Positions 45,942 through 55,626 of a stretch of DNA of 64,000 nucleotides are shown piece after piece. This DNA comes from Aquisphaera insulae. Lineage in GTDB: Bacteria > Planctomycetota > Planctomycetia > Isosphaerales > Isosphaeraceae. Numbering within the stretch: the stretch's first letter is position 1; each line of letters begins with the position of its first letter. The position numbers and the translations under genes are program-made. The stretch covers positions 186,001 to 250,000 of the forward strand of contig NZ_JAALJH010000002.1 in the NCBI RefSeq assembly GCF_011064615.1, given 5' to 3'. Under the pieces are notes generated by a model that made no database searches, was not told the DNA's origin, and saw nothing but the letters and a program-made list of their open reading frames with translations.

Positions 45942-48332
45942 TCAGGGCTTGAGCTGCACCGGGTCTCCTGCCGGATGGGCAGTCCCATTGACGATCACCC
46001 GCTTCACGCCCGGGGAGGGTGGGACGTGGAGGACGACCTTCGCCGGCCTGTGCCGCCACCGGGGAGTGAAGGCGACCTCCAGGGCCTCGCCGTCGGGAGA
46101 GAGCCCGAAGGAGAGGTCGACGGGGCCGTACTCGGTGGGCATGTTCTCGAACCGTGTCCGACGCTCACGGGTCACCCAGGCCAGCGGCGTGAGCCGGAGC
46201 AAATGGACGGTGTCGGGCTCGAGCGCGTCATCCAGGACGGCGAGCCGCATCGCGTGGAACATCAGGGCTCCCGGCGAGGGGATGCTGGAGATGCCGTGGC
46301 GATGCTCGAAGCCGCTGAAGGTCTGCTGGGACATGCTCCCCGCCAGCAGCGCGTACATCCCTTCGAGGAAGCGGTCTCGGTCGCCGGCTTTCCAGGAGAC
46401 CAGGATATTGAAGCTGTAGCACGGTTCACAACTGGAGATCTCGCGCGTCAGCACCGGCCGCTGGTGCATGTGCCCGCGGGGGTCGTAGAGCTTGACGAAC
46501 GGGCCTTCGCGGAAGAAGGCGAGCAAGTCCTGCATGAGCGGGTCGTCGGGCTCCATCAGTCCCGCATAGGTGAGCACGAGCGGCCCGCCATCGAGGTAGA
46601 ACGGATGCGAGAGCAGGTTCGGGCCGGAGACACCATACGGGACGACCACCCGCGACCGCCCGCCCGAGTCGGTCCAGGTCTTCGACTTCGCGGCGGCCTC
46701 GCGGAAGGCCCTCAGGAACGCGTCCTTTGCCCCGTCCGCCTCGCGGGCGTACTCCTCGGCCGCCGGATGGTGAATCCGTCGCAGGAATCGGACCGCCGTC
46801 TCCAGCCCCTTGTAGTTCCAGGCGACGTTCCACGCCGACTGACCGGATACCTCCGTGTCGGTGCCCACGGCAGGCGGCAGCACGCCCTTCACACCATCGT
46901 GATTCGTCTGGGCTCGCGCCTCCTTCAGGAAGGCGCAGGCCTTCAGCACCGGCTCGGTCCAGCGGGCAATGAACGCCTCGTCGTCCGTCAGCAAGGCGTG
47001 CAGGGCGACAGAGTGGAGGATTGATCCGTGATCGGTCAGCCAATCGACGGAGTTGAGCTGCTTGGGCGCGGCGAGGTATCCGGGATGCAGTTGATAGGAT
47101 GCCCCCGGTGGCTTCGTCCTGCCCTGGTAGGTCCGGAAGATCTCCAGGTTCTCTGCCGTGAACTCGTGCCAGCCCAGCAGGTCGCTCAGCATGTGGATTC
47201 CCATGCAGACGGGCGTGGGCCAGAGCGTGTCGTAATTCCACGAACCGGTCAGCAAGGACCGATCGCCGTTCTCTGGGTTCATGTCGGAGACGACGCGGAA
47301 CAGCTCGACCATCCGCCGCACGGCGCGATTGACCTGGGGTTCGGGCGTGTCGACGACCGCGGCCGTGGCCGGGCGTCGACTCCAGAAGGCATCGGACTGG
47401 GCGAGCGCGCCGTCGTAGCCGAGATCGGCCTCGGCGCGCGTCTCGGCCGGATCGCCGGGGATCATCGGCAGCAAGAGGTCCACGTGATTTCCCTTCACGG
47501 CCGGCTGCGTGACGTTGAGGAAGTAGTCGCGGCTGCCGGACGAGCGCTCCGACAGCATAGCCGAACCCGAGGTCGTCATCGCGACCAGCCGGATCAGGCC
47601 GTCGGGCTCCACCAGGCGGCAATGCGACAGGCTCCCCTTCGCGTACGCATCCCGCGTCAGGGCCCGCGGGTAGGTGGAACGCTCGGGATGGACGGTCAAG
47701 TTGTCCTGCTGCCACATGCTGCGATCGATCATGTTCGACGCGCCAAGATGGACCATCATGGTGGCCTGCGAAGCGGCCTCCAGGGGATCGACGTGCTCGA
47801 TGACGAACCGGATCCAGAGGTAGATCGGTTCCTTTCCGGATCGGATGGGACCGCCGCCGGGCACGTGGGCAAACACGTCCTGACGGACGACGACCCCGGA
47901 GTTGCCCGTGAAGAACATCATCGGCCACCGAGTTTGAAGCACCGGGGCCGCGTGCGAGTCGTCCCAGGCCTGCATGCCCACGCCACCGTCGGGACGGCTG
48001 CTGAGTTGGTACGGATGATCGACGCGGGGCGGAAGGTTGCCGTCCGGCGCCGCCGTGATCGTGAGCTGGACCCCCTTGCCGGTGAAGGGATCGAGGTAGG
48101 TCTTGATCCGCCTGCCGTTGATCTCGCGCAGCGGATGCGGATCGGCTACGATCGTCCCGTTGTAGATCACGTCGAATCGCATGGGATGGTTCGGCAACCC
48201 GACCACCGTCCAGACGTTCCTCATGGGGGGGAGCCAGTGCTTCGCGGATTCGAAGCTCGGCTCGCCCCCCGCCGTCGCCTCGCGACCCGCCGCGGCCAGC
48301 AGCAGAGCCGCCGCCGCAAGGTTCCTGATCAT
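45942..48332 (-). CDS. secreted six-hairpin-glycosidase-like protein
   Basis: 796 residues from the ATG at 48332, preceded by ggagg. Signal peptide (AAAALLLAAAGREATA). The first ~330 residues form a beta-rich domain with KTYLDPFTGKGVQLT; the middle has the WNYDTLWPTPVCMG and SAWNVAWNYKGLETAVRF segments of an alpha/alpha-toroid glycosidase, and a C-terminal sheet follows. Probable substrate-degrading enzyme of the envelope or exterior; the exact GH family cannot be set from memory. It converges on the ROK operon and carries the same palindrome at its promoter region. Confidence 0.75.
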   Translation of the reverse strand: MIRNLAAAALLLAAAGREATAGGEPSFESAKHWLPPMRNVWTVVGLPNHPMRFDVIYNGTIVADPHPLREINGRRIKTYLDPFTGKGVQLTITAAPDGNLPPRVDHPYQLSSRPDGGVGMQAWDDSHAAPVLQTRWPMMFFTGNSGVVVRQDVFAHVPGGGPIRSGKEPIYLWIRFVIEHVDPLEAASQATMMVHLGASNMIDRSMWQQDNLTVHPERSTYPRALTRDAYAKGSLSHCRLVEPDGLIRLVAMTTSGSAMLSERSSGSRDYFLNVTQPAVKGNHVDLLLPMIPGDPAETRAEADLGYDGALAQSDAFWSRRPATAAVVDTPEPQVNRAVRRMVELFRVVSDMNPENGDRSLLTGSWNYDTLWPTPVCMGIHMLSDLLGWHEFTAENLEIFRTYQGRTKPPGASYQLHPGYLAAPKQLNSVDWLTDHGSILHSVALHALLTDDEAFIARWTEPVLKACAFLKEARAQTNHDGVKGVLPPAVGTDTEVSGQSAWNVAWNYKGLETAVRFLRRIHHPAAEEYAREADGAKDAFLRAFREAAAKSKTWTDSGGRSRVVVPYGVSGPNLLSHPFYLDGGPLVLTYAGLMEPDDPLMQDLLAFFREGPFVKLYDPRGHMHQRPVLTREISSCEPCYSFNILVSWKAGDRDRFLEGMYALLAGSMSQQTFSGFEHRHGISSIPSPGALMFHAMRLAVLDDALEPDTVHLLRLTPLAWVTRERRTRFENMPTEYGPVDLSFGLSPDGEALEVAFTPRWRHRPAKVVLHVPPSPGVKRVIVNGTAHPAGDPVQLKP

Positions 48333-48418
48333 GATGTTCCTCCGAGGTCGAGTTTCACAAGCGGCCTTACGACTCGACATCATGCTACGGCCTAAGGAAC
48401 AGCATCGCCAGATTTTAT

Positions 48419-48432
48419 TTTCAATTTCGGAA
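48419..48432. promoter_or_regulatory. third copy of the operator-like palindrome, upstream of the glycosidase gene
   Basis: TTTCA-ATTT-CGGAA (plus strand), i.e. TTCCG-N4-TGAAA towards the gene starting at 48332. It lies in an AT-rich stretch (48411-48440) unusual for this region, with a TAAAAT sequence just downstream on the minus strand that may be the -10. Similar position to the copies at 35502 and 35651. Confidence 0.6.
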
Positions 48433-48469
48433 TTTAATATCCGGGCGGTCCTGGGGCGGGGCGTATCGA

Positions 48470-49150
48470 TCAGGCCACCGGCCGATCGGGCGACGGCGCG
48501 ACGACCTCGTTGAGGCGGCGGGCCGTCCAGTGATTCCCGTCCCATCGGAGGTCGTTGATCGAGGCGAAGTCGATGGCGATCGAATCGAAGTCGGCCGGGG
48601 AGCGGTCGTGCAGGAGGCTCAGGAGCAGGACGCGGATCACGATCCCGTGGGCGATGACCGCGACGGCCTCGCCCTGGTGCCGGTCGCGGATCCGCTCGAT
48701 GATCGGCACGACCCGCGTGGCGATGGCCGCGAAGGACTCGCCCCCCTCGTGGGTCGCGTCCAGGTCGCCGGCGATCCAGCGGGCCTTCGTCTCGGCGTAG
48801 ACCTCCCAACCTTCCTCGCGGGCAAGGCCGGAGAGGGGGCCGATCTTCCGCTCGTGGAGCTCGGGGATGACGATCGGGTCGAGGCGGCAGGCCGCCGCGA
48901 CGGGCGTGGCGGTGGCGACGGCCCGGGCCATGGCCGAGCCGTAGACGGCGCGGAGGTCCTGGCCCTTGAGGTGCTCCCCGAGCCTGCGGGCCTGGTCCCG
49001 TCCCCGGTCGCTGAGGCCGATGTCGGACTCGGCGCCGTGGAAGACCTGCGGGGCGGACGTCTCTGCGTGGCGGATCAGCAACAGTCGAGTTTCTTGCAAA
49101 GCCTTGCTCCGGGCGGGGGGGGTAGGGGACAATGATGACGTACCTTTCAT
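48470..49150 (-). CDS. histidine phosphatase family protein
   Basis: 226 residues from the ATG at 49150. LLLIRHAETSAP is the catalytic RHxE motif, YGSAMARAVATA holds the second Arg region, ELHERKIGPLSG the phosphate-binding Glu, and VIAHGIVIRVLL the second catalytic His. Phosphoglycerate-mutase-like fold, probably a phosphatase of a sugar or nucleotide phosphate. Divergent from the adenylate kinase gene, 30 bases apart. Confidence 0.9.
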   Translation of the reverse strand: MKGTSSLSPTPPARSKALQETRLLLIRHAETSAPQVFHGAESDIGLSDRGRDQARRLGEHLKGQDLRAVYGSAMARAVATATPVAAACRLDPIVIPELHERKIGPLSGLAREEGWEVYAETKARWIAGDLDATHEGGESFAAIATRVVPIIERIRDRHQGEAVAVIAHGIVIRVLLLSLLHDRSPADFDSIAIDFASINDLRWDGNHWTARRLNEVVAPSPDRPVA

Positions 49151-49180
49151 GTCCCCTCTCCGAGTGTCGCAGGTGACCTC

Positions 49181-49852
49181 ATGAACGGACTGTCCGAGAA
49201 GCCCGACTGCCGGGACGAAAAAGCGACGCAGTATCGTGCCTATCTCCTGTTCGGCATGCCCGGCAGCGGCAAGGGGACTCAGGGAGCGGTCCTGGGTCAG
49301 CTCCCCTTGCTGGTGCACATCTCCATGGGGGACATCTTCCGGAAGATCCCGAAGTACGGGCGGCTCGGTCGGGAGATCGAACAGTATACCTCACAGGGGA
49401 ATATGGTCCCCGACGAGTTGACCGTGCGGATCTTCAAGCAGCATCTCCACATCCTGGAGCTGCAGGAGTTGCTCATCGAGGACCAGCACACGCTGATCCT
49501 GGACGGCCTGCCGCGATGCTACTCTCAGGCCGAGATGCTGGAGAGCGTGATCGACGTCGTCCAGATCTTCCACCTCAAGATCCAGGATACGAAGCTCGCG
49601 ATGGAGCGTCTCAAGGCTCGCGCGCTGCGGGAGAATCGCCTCGACGACATGAGCGATGAGGTGATCAAGAGGCGGCTCAACACCTACTACGAGGACACCT
49701 ACAAGACGCTCAGCTTCTATCCGCGGGAGCTGGTCTACGACATCGACGCGGGGCAGTGCATGATCGACGTCCTCCGGGACATCGTCAATCGCCTCTCCGA
49801 GGTGAAGACGCGGCCGATCCTCTCCTCCCGGTTGCAGGCGGTGACCTCCTGA
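49181..49852 (+). CDS. adk: adenylate kinase
   Basis: 223 residues. LLFGMPGSGKGTQ P-loop, HISMGDIFR, LDGLPRC (the usual DGFPR with Leu for Phe) and the short lid form RALRENRLDDMSDEVIKRRL. Transfers phosphate between ATP and AMP. An N-terminal extension of ~18 residues precedes the first strand. A short-lid enzyme without the zinc-binding insert. Confidence 0.9.
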   Translation: MNGLSEKPDCRDEKATQYRAYLLFGMPGSGKGTQGAVLGQLPLLVHISMGDIFRKIPKYGRLGREIEQYTSQGNMVPDELTVRIFKQHLHILELQELLIEDQHTLILDGLPRCYSQAEMLESVIDVVQIFHLKIQDTKLAMERLKARALRENRLDDMSDEVIKRRLNTYYEDTYKTLSFYPRELVYDIDAGQCMIDVLRDIVNRLSEVKTRPILSSRLQAVTS

Positions 49853-50004
49853 TCCGCCGGGCGTCGCGACGGCGGGGGCTTTGCGCGCGGCGGCGTGGGG
49901 ATTAAGGTACTTCGACCGCCTCGCGGCCGTCCGGGACGGGCCTCTCCGCTCCGTCCCGGGCCGGCCGGCCCGCACGATTTCCATGGCCAGGCACCCGCCC
50001 CTCG

Positions 50005-52266
50005 ATGGAGAGCTCCCGCAACATGGCCGCTTCGAACCTGCCAACCGCCGATGGCGATCCCAAGGATACGGCGTTCCGGCCCTATGTCCCGGCCGGCGCG
50101 GAGATCACCGAGCTGTCGCTCAAGGCCGTGGTCCTCGGCTCCCTGCTGGGGGTCGTCTTCGGTGCCTCCTCGCTCTACCTCTTCCTGAAGGTGGGGATGA
50201 CCGTCTCGGCGTCGATCCCCGTCGCCGTGCTGGCGATCACCATCTTCCGCGGCCTCTCGCGGGCGTTCGGGACGCGGCCGACCACGATCCTCGAGAACAA
50301 CATCGTCCAGACGGCCGGCTCCGCGGGCGAATCCATCGCGTTCGGCGTCGGCGCGGCGATGCCCGCCCTGATGCTCCTGGGCTATGAGCTCGAGTGGACC
50401 CGCGTGATGCTCGTCTCGGTGCTCGGCGGCCTGCTCGGCATCCTCATGATGATCCCGCTCCGCAAGGCGTTCATCGTCAACCAGCACAAGACCCTGCCCT
50501 ATCCGGAGGGGACCGCCTGCGCCAAGGTCCTGATCGTCGGCGAGCACGGCGGGTCTCACGCGCGGACGGTCTTCCTCGGCTTCGGGGTCGGCTTCGTCTA
50601 CCAGATCTTCATGAAGGGGCTGAAGCTCTGGTCGAGCGAGTGGGACAGGGCGATCACCGGGATCAAGGGCTACACCAAGGCGATCGTGGCGCTGGAGCCG
50701 GATCCCGTGCTCCTGGGCGTCGGCTACATCATCGGCCCGCGGATCGCCGCGGTCATGGTCGGCGGCGGGTTCCTCACGGCCCTGATGCTAACCCCCATGA
50801 TTGCCTATTTCGGCGACGGCGTACCGGGCGTGCTTCTCCCCGGCCAGAAACCGATCCACGACCTGAGCGCCGGCCAGATCTCGGGCCAGTACGTGCGCTA
50901 CATCGGGGCCGGCGCCGTGGCCGCGGGGGGCATCCTCAGCATGCTCAACGCCCTGCCCTTGATCGTCTCTTCGGTGATCGCCAGCTTCGGGTCGATCGGC
51001 GCGGGCCGGAAGGCGGGGGACGGCATCGACGGCGAGGCCGCCGCGCCGAGGACCGACAGGGACATCCCGATGCCGCTCGTCCTCCTCGGCTGCCTCGCCC
51101 TGGTGGCGGCGGTGGCCGCGTCGAACCTGATCCCCACAACCCTGTATGGTCGGATCCTCGGCGGCGCGATGATCGTCCTGTTCGGCTTCCTCTTCGTCAC
51201 GGTGAGCTCCCGAATTACGGGCGTGATCGGCTCGTCGTCGAACCCGATCTCGGGAATGACCATCGCCACGCTCCTGTTGACCTGCCTCATCTTCGTCCTG
51301 CTCGGCTGGGTGGGGCCGGAATACCGCCTGGCCGCGCTCTCGATCGCGGGGGTGGTCTGCATCGCGTCCTCGAACGGCGGCACGACCTCGCAGGACCTGA
51401 AGACCGGTTATCTTGTCGGCGCGACCCCGTGGAAGCAGCAGGTCGCGATCCTCGCCGGGGCGCTCGTCTCGGCCGTCGTCATGGGGGGCATCCTGCTCTG
51501 GCTCAATGACGCCTACTCGACGGTCACCGACCGGGCGGCCGACCTGCCCTCGATCAAGGCGAAGGTGGCCGACCTGAAGGACTCGGAGGTCGGCCCCGAC
51601 GGCCAGACGTACAAGATCTGGTGGGTTGTCAATCCGGAGCCGGGCGTCCTGCCGGGCAAGTATTTGGTTGATGAGTCCGGGCAGGCGAAGTACCTGAAGG
51701 ACCCGGGCATCGGCGGCCGGCTCAACTATTCGACGACCGGCGCCGACCTGAAGAAATTCAACCCCCCGCAGCCTCGGCTCTTCGCGACGATCATCGACGG
51801 GATCATGAAGGGCGACCTCCCCTGGGGGCTCGTGATCCTGGGGGCGGTCCTCGCGATCGTGATGCAGCTCGCGGGGGTCTCCGCGCTGGCCTTCGCCGTG
51901 GGCGTCTACCTGCCGCTCTCCACCACGCTACCGATCTTCGTCGGCGGTCTGATCCGCCTGGTCGTGGATAAGGCCCGCAGGTTCAACGCCGAGGAATCCG
52001 ACATGAGCCCCGGCACCATGATGTCCACGGGGCTCATCGCGGGGGGCTCGCTCGCCGGCATCATCATCGCCCTGCTGGTCGTCTTCGAGAAGCTGGGCGC
52101 GATGCTCGACATGTCCAGGAAGGTGGGCGAGGACGTCGAGTATTTGCTGCCGGCGATCGGGGCATTCGCCCTCATCGCCGCGACTCTCCTGGTCGTCGCC
52201 CTGACCGGCAAGCGGCCGGTCGTCGAGGACGCCAAGGACGCGGAGGCAATCGTGACGGAGATCTGA
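50005..52266 (+). CDS. OPT family oligopeptide transporter
   Basis: 753 residues with about 15 membrane segments. Family pattern: LSLKAVVLGSLLGVVFGASSLYLFLKVGMTVSASIPVAVLAI and NNIVQTAGSAGESIAFGV near the N-terminus, then KTLPYPEGTACAKVLI and SSNGGTTSQDLKTGYLVGATP, all typical of the OPT/YSL group. Probably proton-driven uptake of peptides or metal chelates. A second in-frame ATG at 50023 is preceded by ggaga and may be the true start. Contains a large soluble loop (~500-590). Confidence 0.92.
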   Translation: MESSRNMAASNLPTADGDPKDTAFRPYVPAGAEITELSLKAVVLGSLLGVVFGASSLYLFLKVGMTVSASIPVAVLAITIFRGLSRAFGTRPTTILENNIVQTAGSAGESIAFGVGAAMPALMLLGYELEWTRVMLVSVLGGLLGILMMIPLRKAFIVNQHKTLPYPEGTACAKVLIVGEHGGSHARTVFLGFGVGFVYQIFMKGLKLWSSEWDRAITGIKGYTKAIVALEPDPVLLGVGYIIGPRIAAVMVGGGFLTALMLTPMIAYFGDGVPGVLLPGQKPIHDLSAGQISGQYVRYIGAGAVAAGGILSMLNALPLIVSSVIASFGSIGAGRKAGDGIDGEAAAPRTDRDIPMPLVLLGCLALVAAVAASNLIPTTLYGRILGGAMIVLFGFLFVTVSSRITGVIGSSSNPISGMTIATLLLTCLIFVLLGWVGPEYRLAALSIAGVVCIASSNGGTTSQDLKTGYLVGATPWKQQVAILAGALVSAVVMGGILLWLNDAYSTVTDRAADLPSIKAKVADLKDSEVGPDGQTYKIWWVVNPEPGVLPGKYLVDESGQAKYLKDPGIGGRLNYSTTGADLKKFNPPQPRLFATIIDGIMKGDLPWGLVILGAVLAIVMQLAGVSALAFAVGVYLPLSTTLPIFVGGLIRLVVDKARRFNAEESDMSPGTMMSTGLIAGGSLAGIIIALLVVFEKLGAMLDMSRKVGEDVEYLLPAIGAFALIAATLLVVALTGKRPVVEDAKDAEAIVTEI

Positions 52267-52298
52267 TCCCGACGGACAACCGCCCGGGGGCGATCGTT

Positions 52299-53144
52299 TC
52301 ACTCGCCGCCGGAGACGTCCAGGCCCAGCAAGGTCCCGGCAAGGTTGGGCCGGCCCATCAGCATCGGCGTGGGATATGGCCGCGATGGGCGGCCCGGGGC
52401 GTAGGCGTCAGGGCTCGCCAGTCGGCCGACGGGAGCCGGCCGAGGCCCCGGGAGGAGCATCGTCCCCGGCCCTTCCAGGACGGGCCCCTCCAGCATCGGT
52501 GCCGGGGCCGGATAGACCGGCCGGCCGCTCTCGCGACGAAACGGAGAGGGAAGTGGAGGCACGCTCGAAGAGCCCGCCGCGGGGGCCTCGTCGATGGCCG
52601 GCGGCAGGGCCTCGACGCCCGACTCGATCGGCGGGCCCGACTCCATGACGGGTCCGTCCGGCACGATGATCTCGCCGGTGATGCCAGGCGGCGCCATCGA
52701 GCCCTCGCCGCAGACGGAGCAGGTCTCGACGCAGGTCTTGCCCAGAGTCTTTAGCGCCTTCTTCGCCCAGTGACGAGTCAGCATGCTCTTATCGCACTTC
52801 GCCGCCCGGTCGACGGCCTCGTGGACGCTCGGCAGGCACGGCTTCATCTTCGCCAACGACTCCGCCGCCTCCTTTCGAACGAGCAGGCAGTCGTCGTGCA
52901 GGACGGCCGCGGCGAGGGCGTCGGCCGCCTCCGGATGGCTCTTCCAGTCATACTTCCGAAGCGCCCGGGCCGCCTTCTTCCGGCCGATCCACCCCGACGC
53001 TTGCAGCCGGTCGATTTGCCGCTGCACCTCCGGATTCTCCACGCCGCACGCCGAGCACTCCCGGCGGACCTTGTCGTGCCCGCAGGGGATGGAGCCAGAT
53101 GACGTGACCAGGAAGACGACCGCGCCGACCACCGCTGTGATCAT
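52299..53144 (-). CDS. HEAT-repeat-like protein with proline-rich tail
   Basis: 281 residues. A short N-terminal hydrophobic segment is followed by CGHDKVRRECSACG, then helical repeats (WIGRKKAARALRKYDWKSHPEAADALAAAV and LLVRKEAAESLAKM) typical of HEAT/PBS-lyase-like domains, a second Cys pair (CVETCSVCG) and a long Pro/Gly/Ala-rich C-terminal tail. Such proteins in planctomycetes are probably secreted or envelope scaffolds. No enzymatic motif. Confidence 0.7.
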   Translation of the reverse strand: MITAVVGAVVFLVTSSGSIPCGHDKVRRECSACGVENPEVQRQIDRLQASGWIGRKKAARALRKYDWKSHPEAADALAAAVLHDDCLLVRKEAAESLAKMKPCLPSVHEAVDRAAKCDKSMLTRHWAKKALKTLGKTCVETCSVCGEGSMAPPGITGEIIVPDGPVMESGPPIESGVEALPPAIDEAPAAGSSSVPPLPSPFRRESGRPVYPAPAPMLEGPVLEGPGTMLLPGPRPAPVGRLASPDAYAPGRPSRPYPTPMLMGRPNLAGTLLGLDVSGGE

Positions 53145-53272
53145 CTCTGTCCTCTCAGCAAGACACCGGCCAAGATGTCGATTCCGAGGCTTATAGTGAC
53201 TCTGTCGCGCTCGCCGGGCGAGAACTCAAACTCGATCTAAAGCCCCTGTATTATCCAGCCGAAAGGCCAGCG

Positions 53273-54274
53273 ATGCTCCCCCAAAATGGGCCCTGGGCGA
53301 CTCTGATCGTGGGGGCCTTGTTGATCGTATCAGTCTTGCTGGTTGCGACCGGCTCGGCTGCGTCTCCTTGCTTCCTGTCGCTCGCGCTGGCGACGGGCGT
53401 TGCAACCTGGCATCGGGCGTGGCGAGCTTCGGCGGGGACGGCCCTGCGGGGGGCGCTCGTCTGGGGGGCGGTCGCGATCGGGCTGGCGCTGACGGTCCAG
53501 GTCGCGGCGATCGCGGAGGGGCCTCGGGGGGAAGGGCCGTGGACGGGGCGGCTTGCGTACCTCATGACCCTGGCCGTGCTCGCGGGCCTGGTCTCGGTCC
53601 TGGGGGCGAGGAACCCGGGTGGGGGGGCCTGGGCGATCCTGATGGTCCTCCTGGTGGTGGTCTTCCTGATCCCGTGGCTGGAAGGGGTCGGTCGGATTCG
53701 TCGCGGGCCGGGCGCGGCGGAGTTTCGGCTCCTCTCGCCGTGGACGATCTTCTACGGCCTCCTCGCGTGGGTTGGCGTGACGAACTACCTCCCGACGCGG
53801 TACGGTCCGGCGGCGGCGGCGCTGGGCCTGGGTTTGATGCTTGAGTACCTGGGACTGACCGACCCTGGCTGGTCGGCAGCGACGCGTCATCAGGTGTGGC
53901 TGGGCGTCACCTGGTTGGTGGCCCTTGCGTTGGGGCTCGCGGGATGGGCGGGCTCGAGGCGCCTCGTCGTGTGGGGCCGATTCGATCGGACCTGGCGATG
54001 GTTCCGCGATCGCTGGGGCGTCGTCTGGGCGCTCCGGGTCCAGGAGCGGTTCAACCGCTCGGCCGAGCTCGCCGCCTGGCCGGTCCGCCTGAACTGGTAT
54101 GGACTGGATTCGATCGGAGAAGATGACGTCGACGGCTGGCCCCCGGCGATCCCCGAGGCCGCCGAGGCGACCCTCCGTACCCTGATCCGACGATTCGTGA
54201 CGCCCGAGCGACTGGATGCCGCCGCGTACGACGGACATCCGGAGGCTTGCCACGACGACAGGCCGGCGGGATGA
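53273..54274 (+). CDS. polytopic membrane protein, unknown function
   Basis: 333 residues with about eight hydrophobic segments in the first ~235 residues (TLIVGALLIVSVLLVA, ALVWGAVAIGLALTVQV, LAYLMTLAVLAGLVSVL, AILMVLLVVVFLIPW, then three more). The remainder (WRWFRDRWGVVWALRVQERFNRSAEL...) is a soluble helical tail. No family identified. It precedes the AI-2E-type transporter gene by 75 bases on the same strand. Confidence 0.65.
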   Translation: MLPQNGPWATLIVGALLIVSVLLVATGSAASPCFLSLALATGVATWHRAWRASAGTALRGALVWGAVAIGLALTVQVAAIAEGPRGEGPWTGRLAYLMTLAVLAGLVSVLGARNPGGGAWAILMVLLVVVFLIPWLEGVGRIRRGPGAAEFRLLSPWTIFYGLLAWVGVTNYLPTRYGPAAAALGLGLMLEYLGLTDPGWSAATRHQVWLGVTWLVALALGLAGWAGSRRLVVWGRFDRTWRWFRDRWGVVWALRVQERFNRSAELAAWPVRLNWYGLDSIGEDDVDGWPPAIPEAAEATLRTLIRRFVTPERLDAAAYDGHPEACHDDRPAG

Positions 54275-54349
54275 TGAAGTGGCAGCGGACCACGTCTTCG
54301 GCATCCGACAACATGCCTCGCACCCGAACCTGCGAGAGGAGGGACAGCC

Positions 54350-55552
54350 TTGGAGCGACCGGGGAGATATGCCGCGTCCTCGCAGGTGGTGCTGGCCGTC
54401 CTGGCGATGATTGCGGCGCTCTACCTCATGCGAATCATCCTGATCCCCATCGCCCTGGCGCTGGTGCTCGCCTGCATGTTCTCGCCACTGGCTTCCTTCT
54501 GCCGGCGGTGGTTCCCCTTCGGTTCCTTCGGGGCCCTGACGCTCGTGCTCTTGCTGGTGGCGGGCGGTCTGTACGTCGCCAGCTTGACGGCGGAGAGCCT
54601 GATCCGGGGGACACAGACGATCCCCGCCGAGGTCGAGCGTCTGTCGGGACAGCTCAGCCGACGGATCAACGAGATCGTCCGGGCGCAGCCCTACCTCCGC
54701 GGGCTCCTTCCCGACCCGGGGACGATCGATCGGCTGGGCGACACCAACAGCGCGATCCTGATCGAGAAGATGAGCTACGGATTCTCCGACCTCTCGTTCT
54801 GGGCCGTGGAAGGGTTCATCGTGCTCGTGCTCGTGATCTTCATGCTGGTGGAAGGGCCGATGCTGACCCACAAGGTCATCCGGTTCGCCTCGCGGACCGT
54901 CGGCGAGGCCGAGGGCACCAGCCGGATGCTCGGCCAGGTCACTCGGAAGATCCGCGCCTATCTCGTGGCCAGGACGATCATCAACCTGGGGCTCGGGCTG
55001 GTCATCGCCGGGGGACTCTGGCTGATGAACATCCACTACGCCCTGGCGCTGGGGCTCTTCGCGGCGGCCACGAACTTCGTCCCTTACATCGGCCAGCTCC
55101 TGGGGGGCACCCTCCCGGCCGTGGTGGCGATGGGCCAGACGGGGTCGATCGGCGATGCCCTGATCGTGGCGGCGATGTACCTGGCGGCGGTCGGCGTGGA
55201 AGGATATGTCGTCACTCCAATGGTCCTCGGACGCTCGCTCGACCTCAACGGCACGACGGTCCTGATCGCCTGCCTCTTCTGGGGCTTCCTGTGGGGCCTG
55301 ATCGGACTGATCCTGGCGATGCCCATCACGGTCAGCCTGAAGCTCTTCTTCCAGTCGGTCCCGGAACTGAACCGGTGGGCCGAGCTGATGAGCGTGGACT
55401 GGCAATCGCCCGATCCGGAAGAGAATTTCGCGCTGGAGCAGACGTTGACCGAGACCATGCACGGCACGCCCTCGTCCGCCGCGACGATGGCGCCCCGTCC
55501 CGTGCCGATGGGGAAGGGACATTCCGCCGGTCCCCCACAGACTCGCGGTTGA
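54350..55552 (+). CDS. AI-2E family transporter (PerM-like)
   Basis: 400 residues. The start is a TTG at 54350 behind a strong gagaggaggg site. Membrane segments at the N-terminus (MIAALYLMRIILIPIALALVLACMFSPL) and in the C-terminal half, with the conserved FAAATNFVPYIGQLLGGTLPAVVAM and TPMVLGRSLDLN motif. Known members export autoinducer-2 or act as permeases; specificity unknown here. A possible signalling or stress exporter. Confidence 0.9.
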   Translation: MERPGRYAASSQVVLAVLAMIAALYLMRIILIPIALALVLACMFSPLASFCRRWFPFGSFGALTLVLLLVAGGLYVASLTAESLIRGTQTIPAEVERLSGQLSRRINEIVRAQPYLRGLLPDPGTIDRLGDTNSAILIEKMSYGFSDLSFWAVEGFIVLVLVIFMLVEGPMLTHKVIRFASRTVGEAEGTSRMLGQVTRKIRAYLVARTIINLGLGLVIAGGLWLMNIHYALALGLFAAATNFVPYIGQLLGGTLPAVVAMGQTGSIGDALIVAAMYLAAVGVEGYVVTPMVLGRSLDLNGTTVLIACLFWGFLWGLIGLILAMPITVSLKLFFQSVPELNRWAELMSVDWQSPDPEENFALEQTLTETMHGTPSSAATMAPRPVPMGKGHSAGPPQTRG

Positions 55553-55626
55553 CGGATCCCTTACAATGGTGGGAACAGCGAGGTGCGCATCTTGCCGCCT
55601 CGCATCCTCGATCTCGGGAGTCGATG

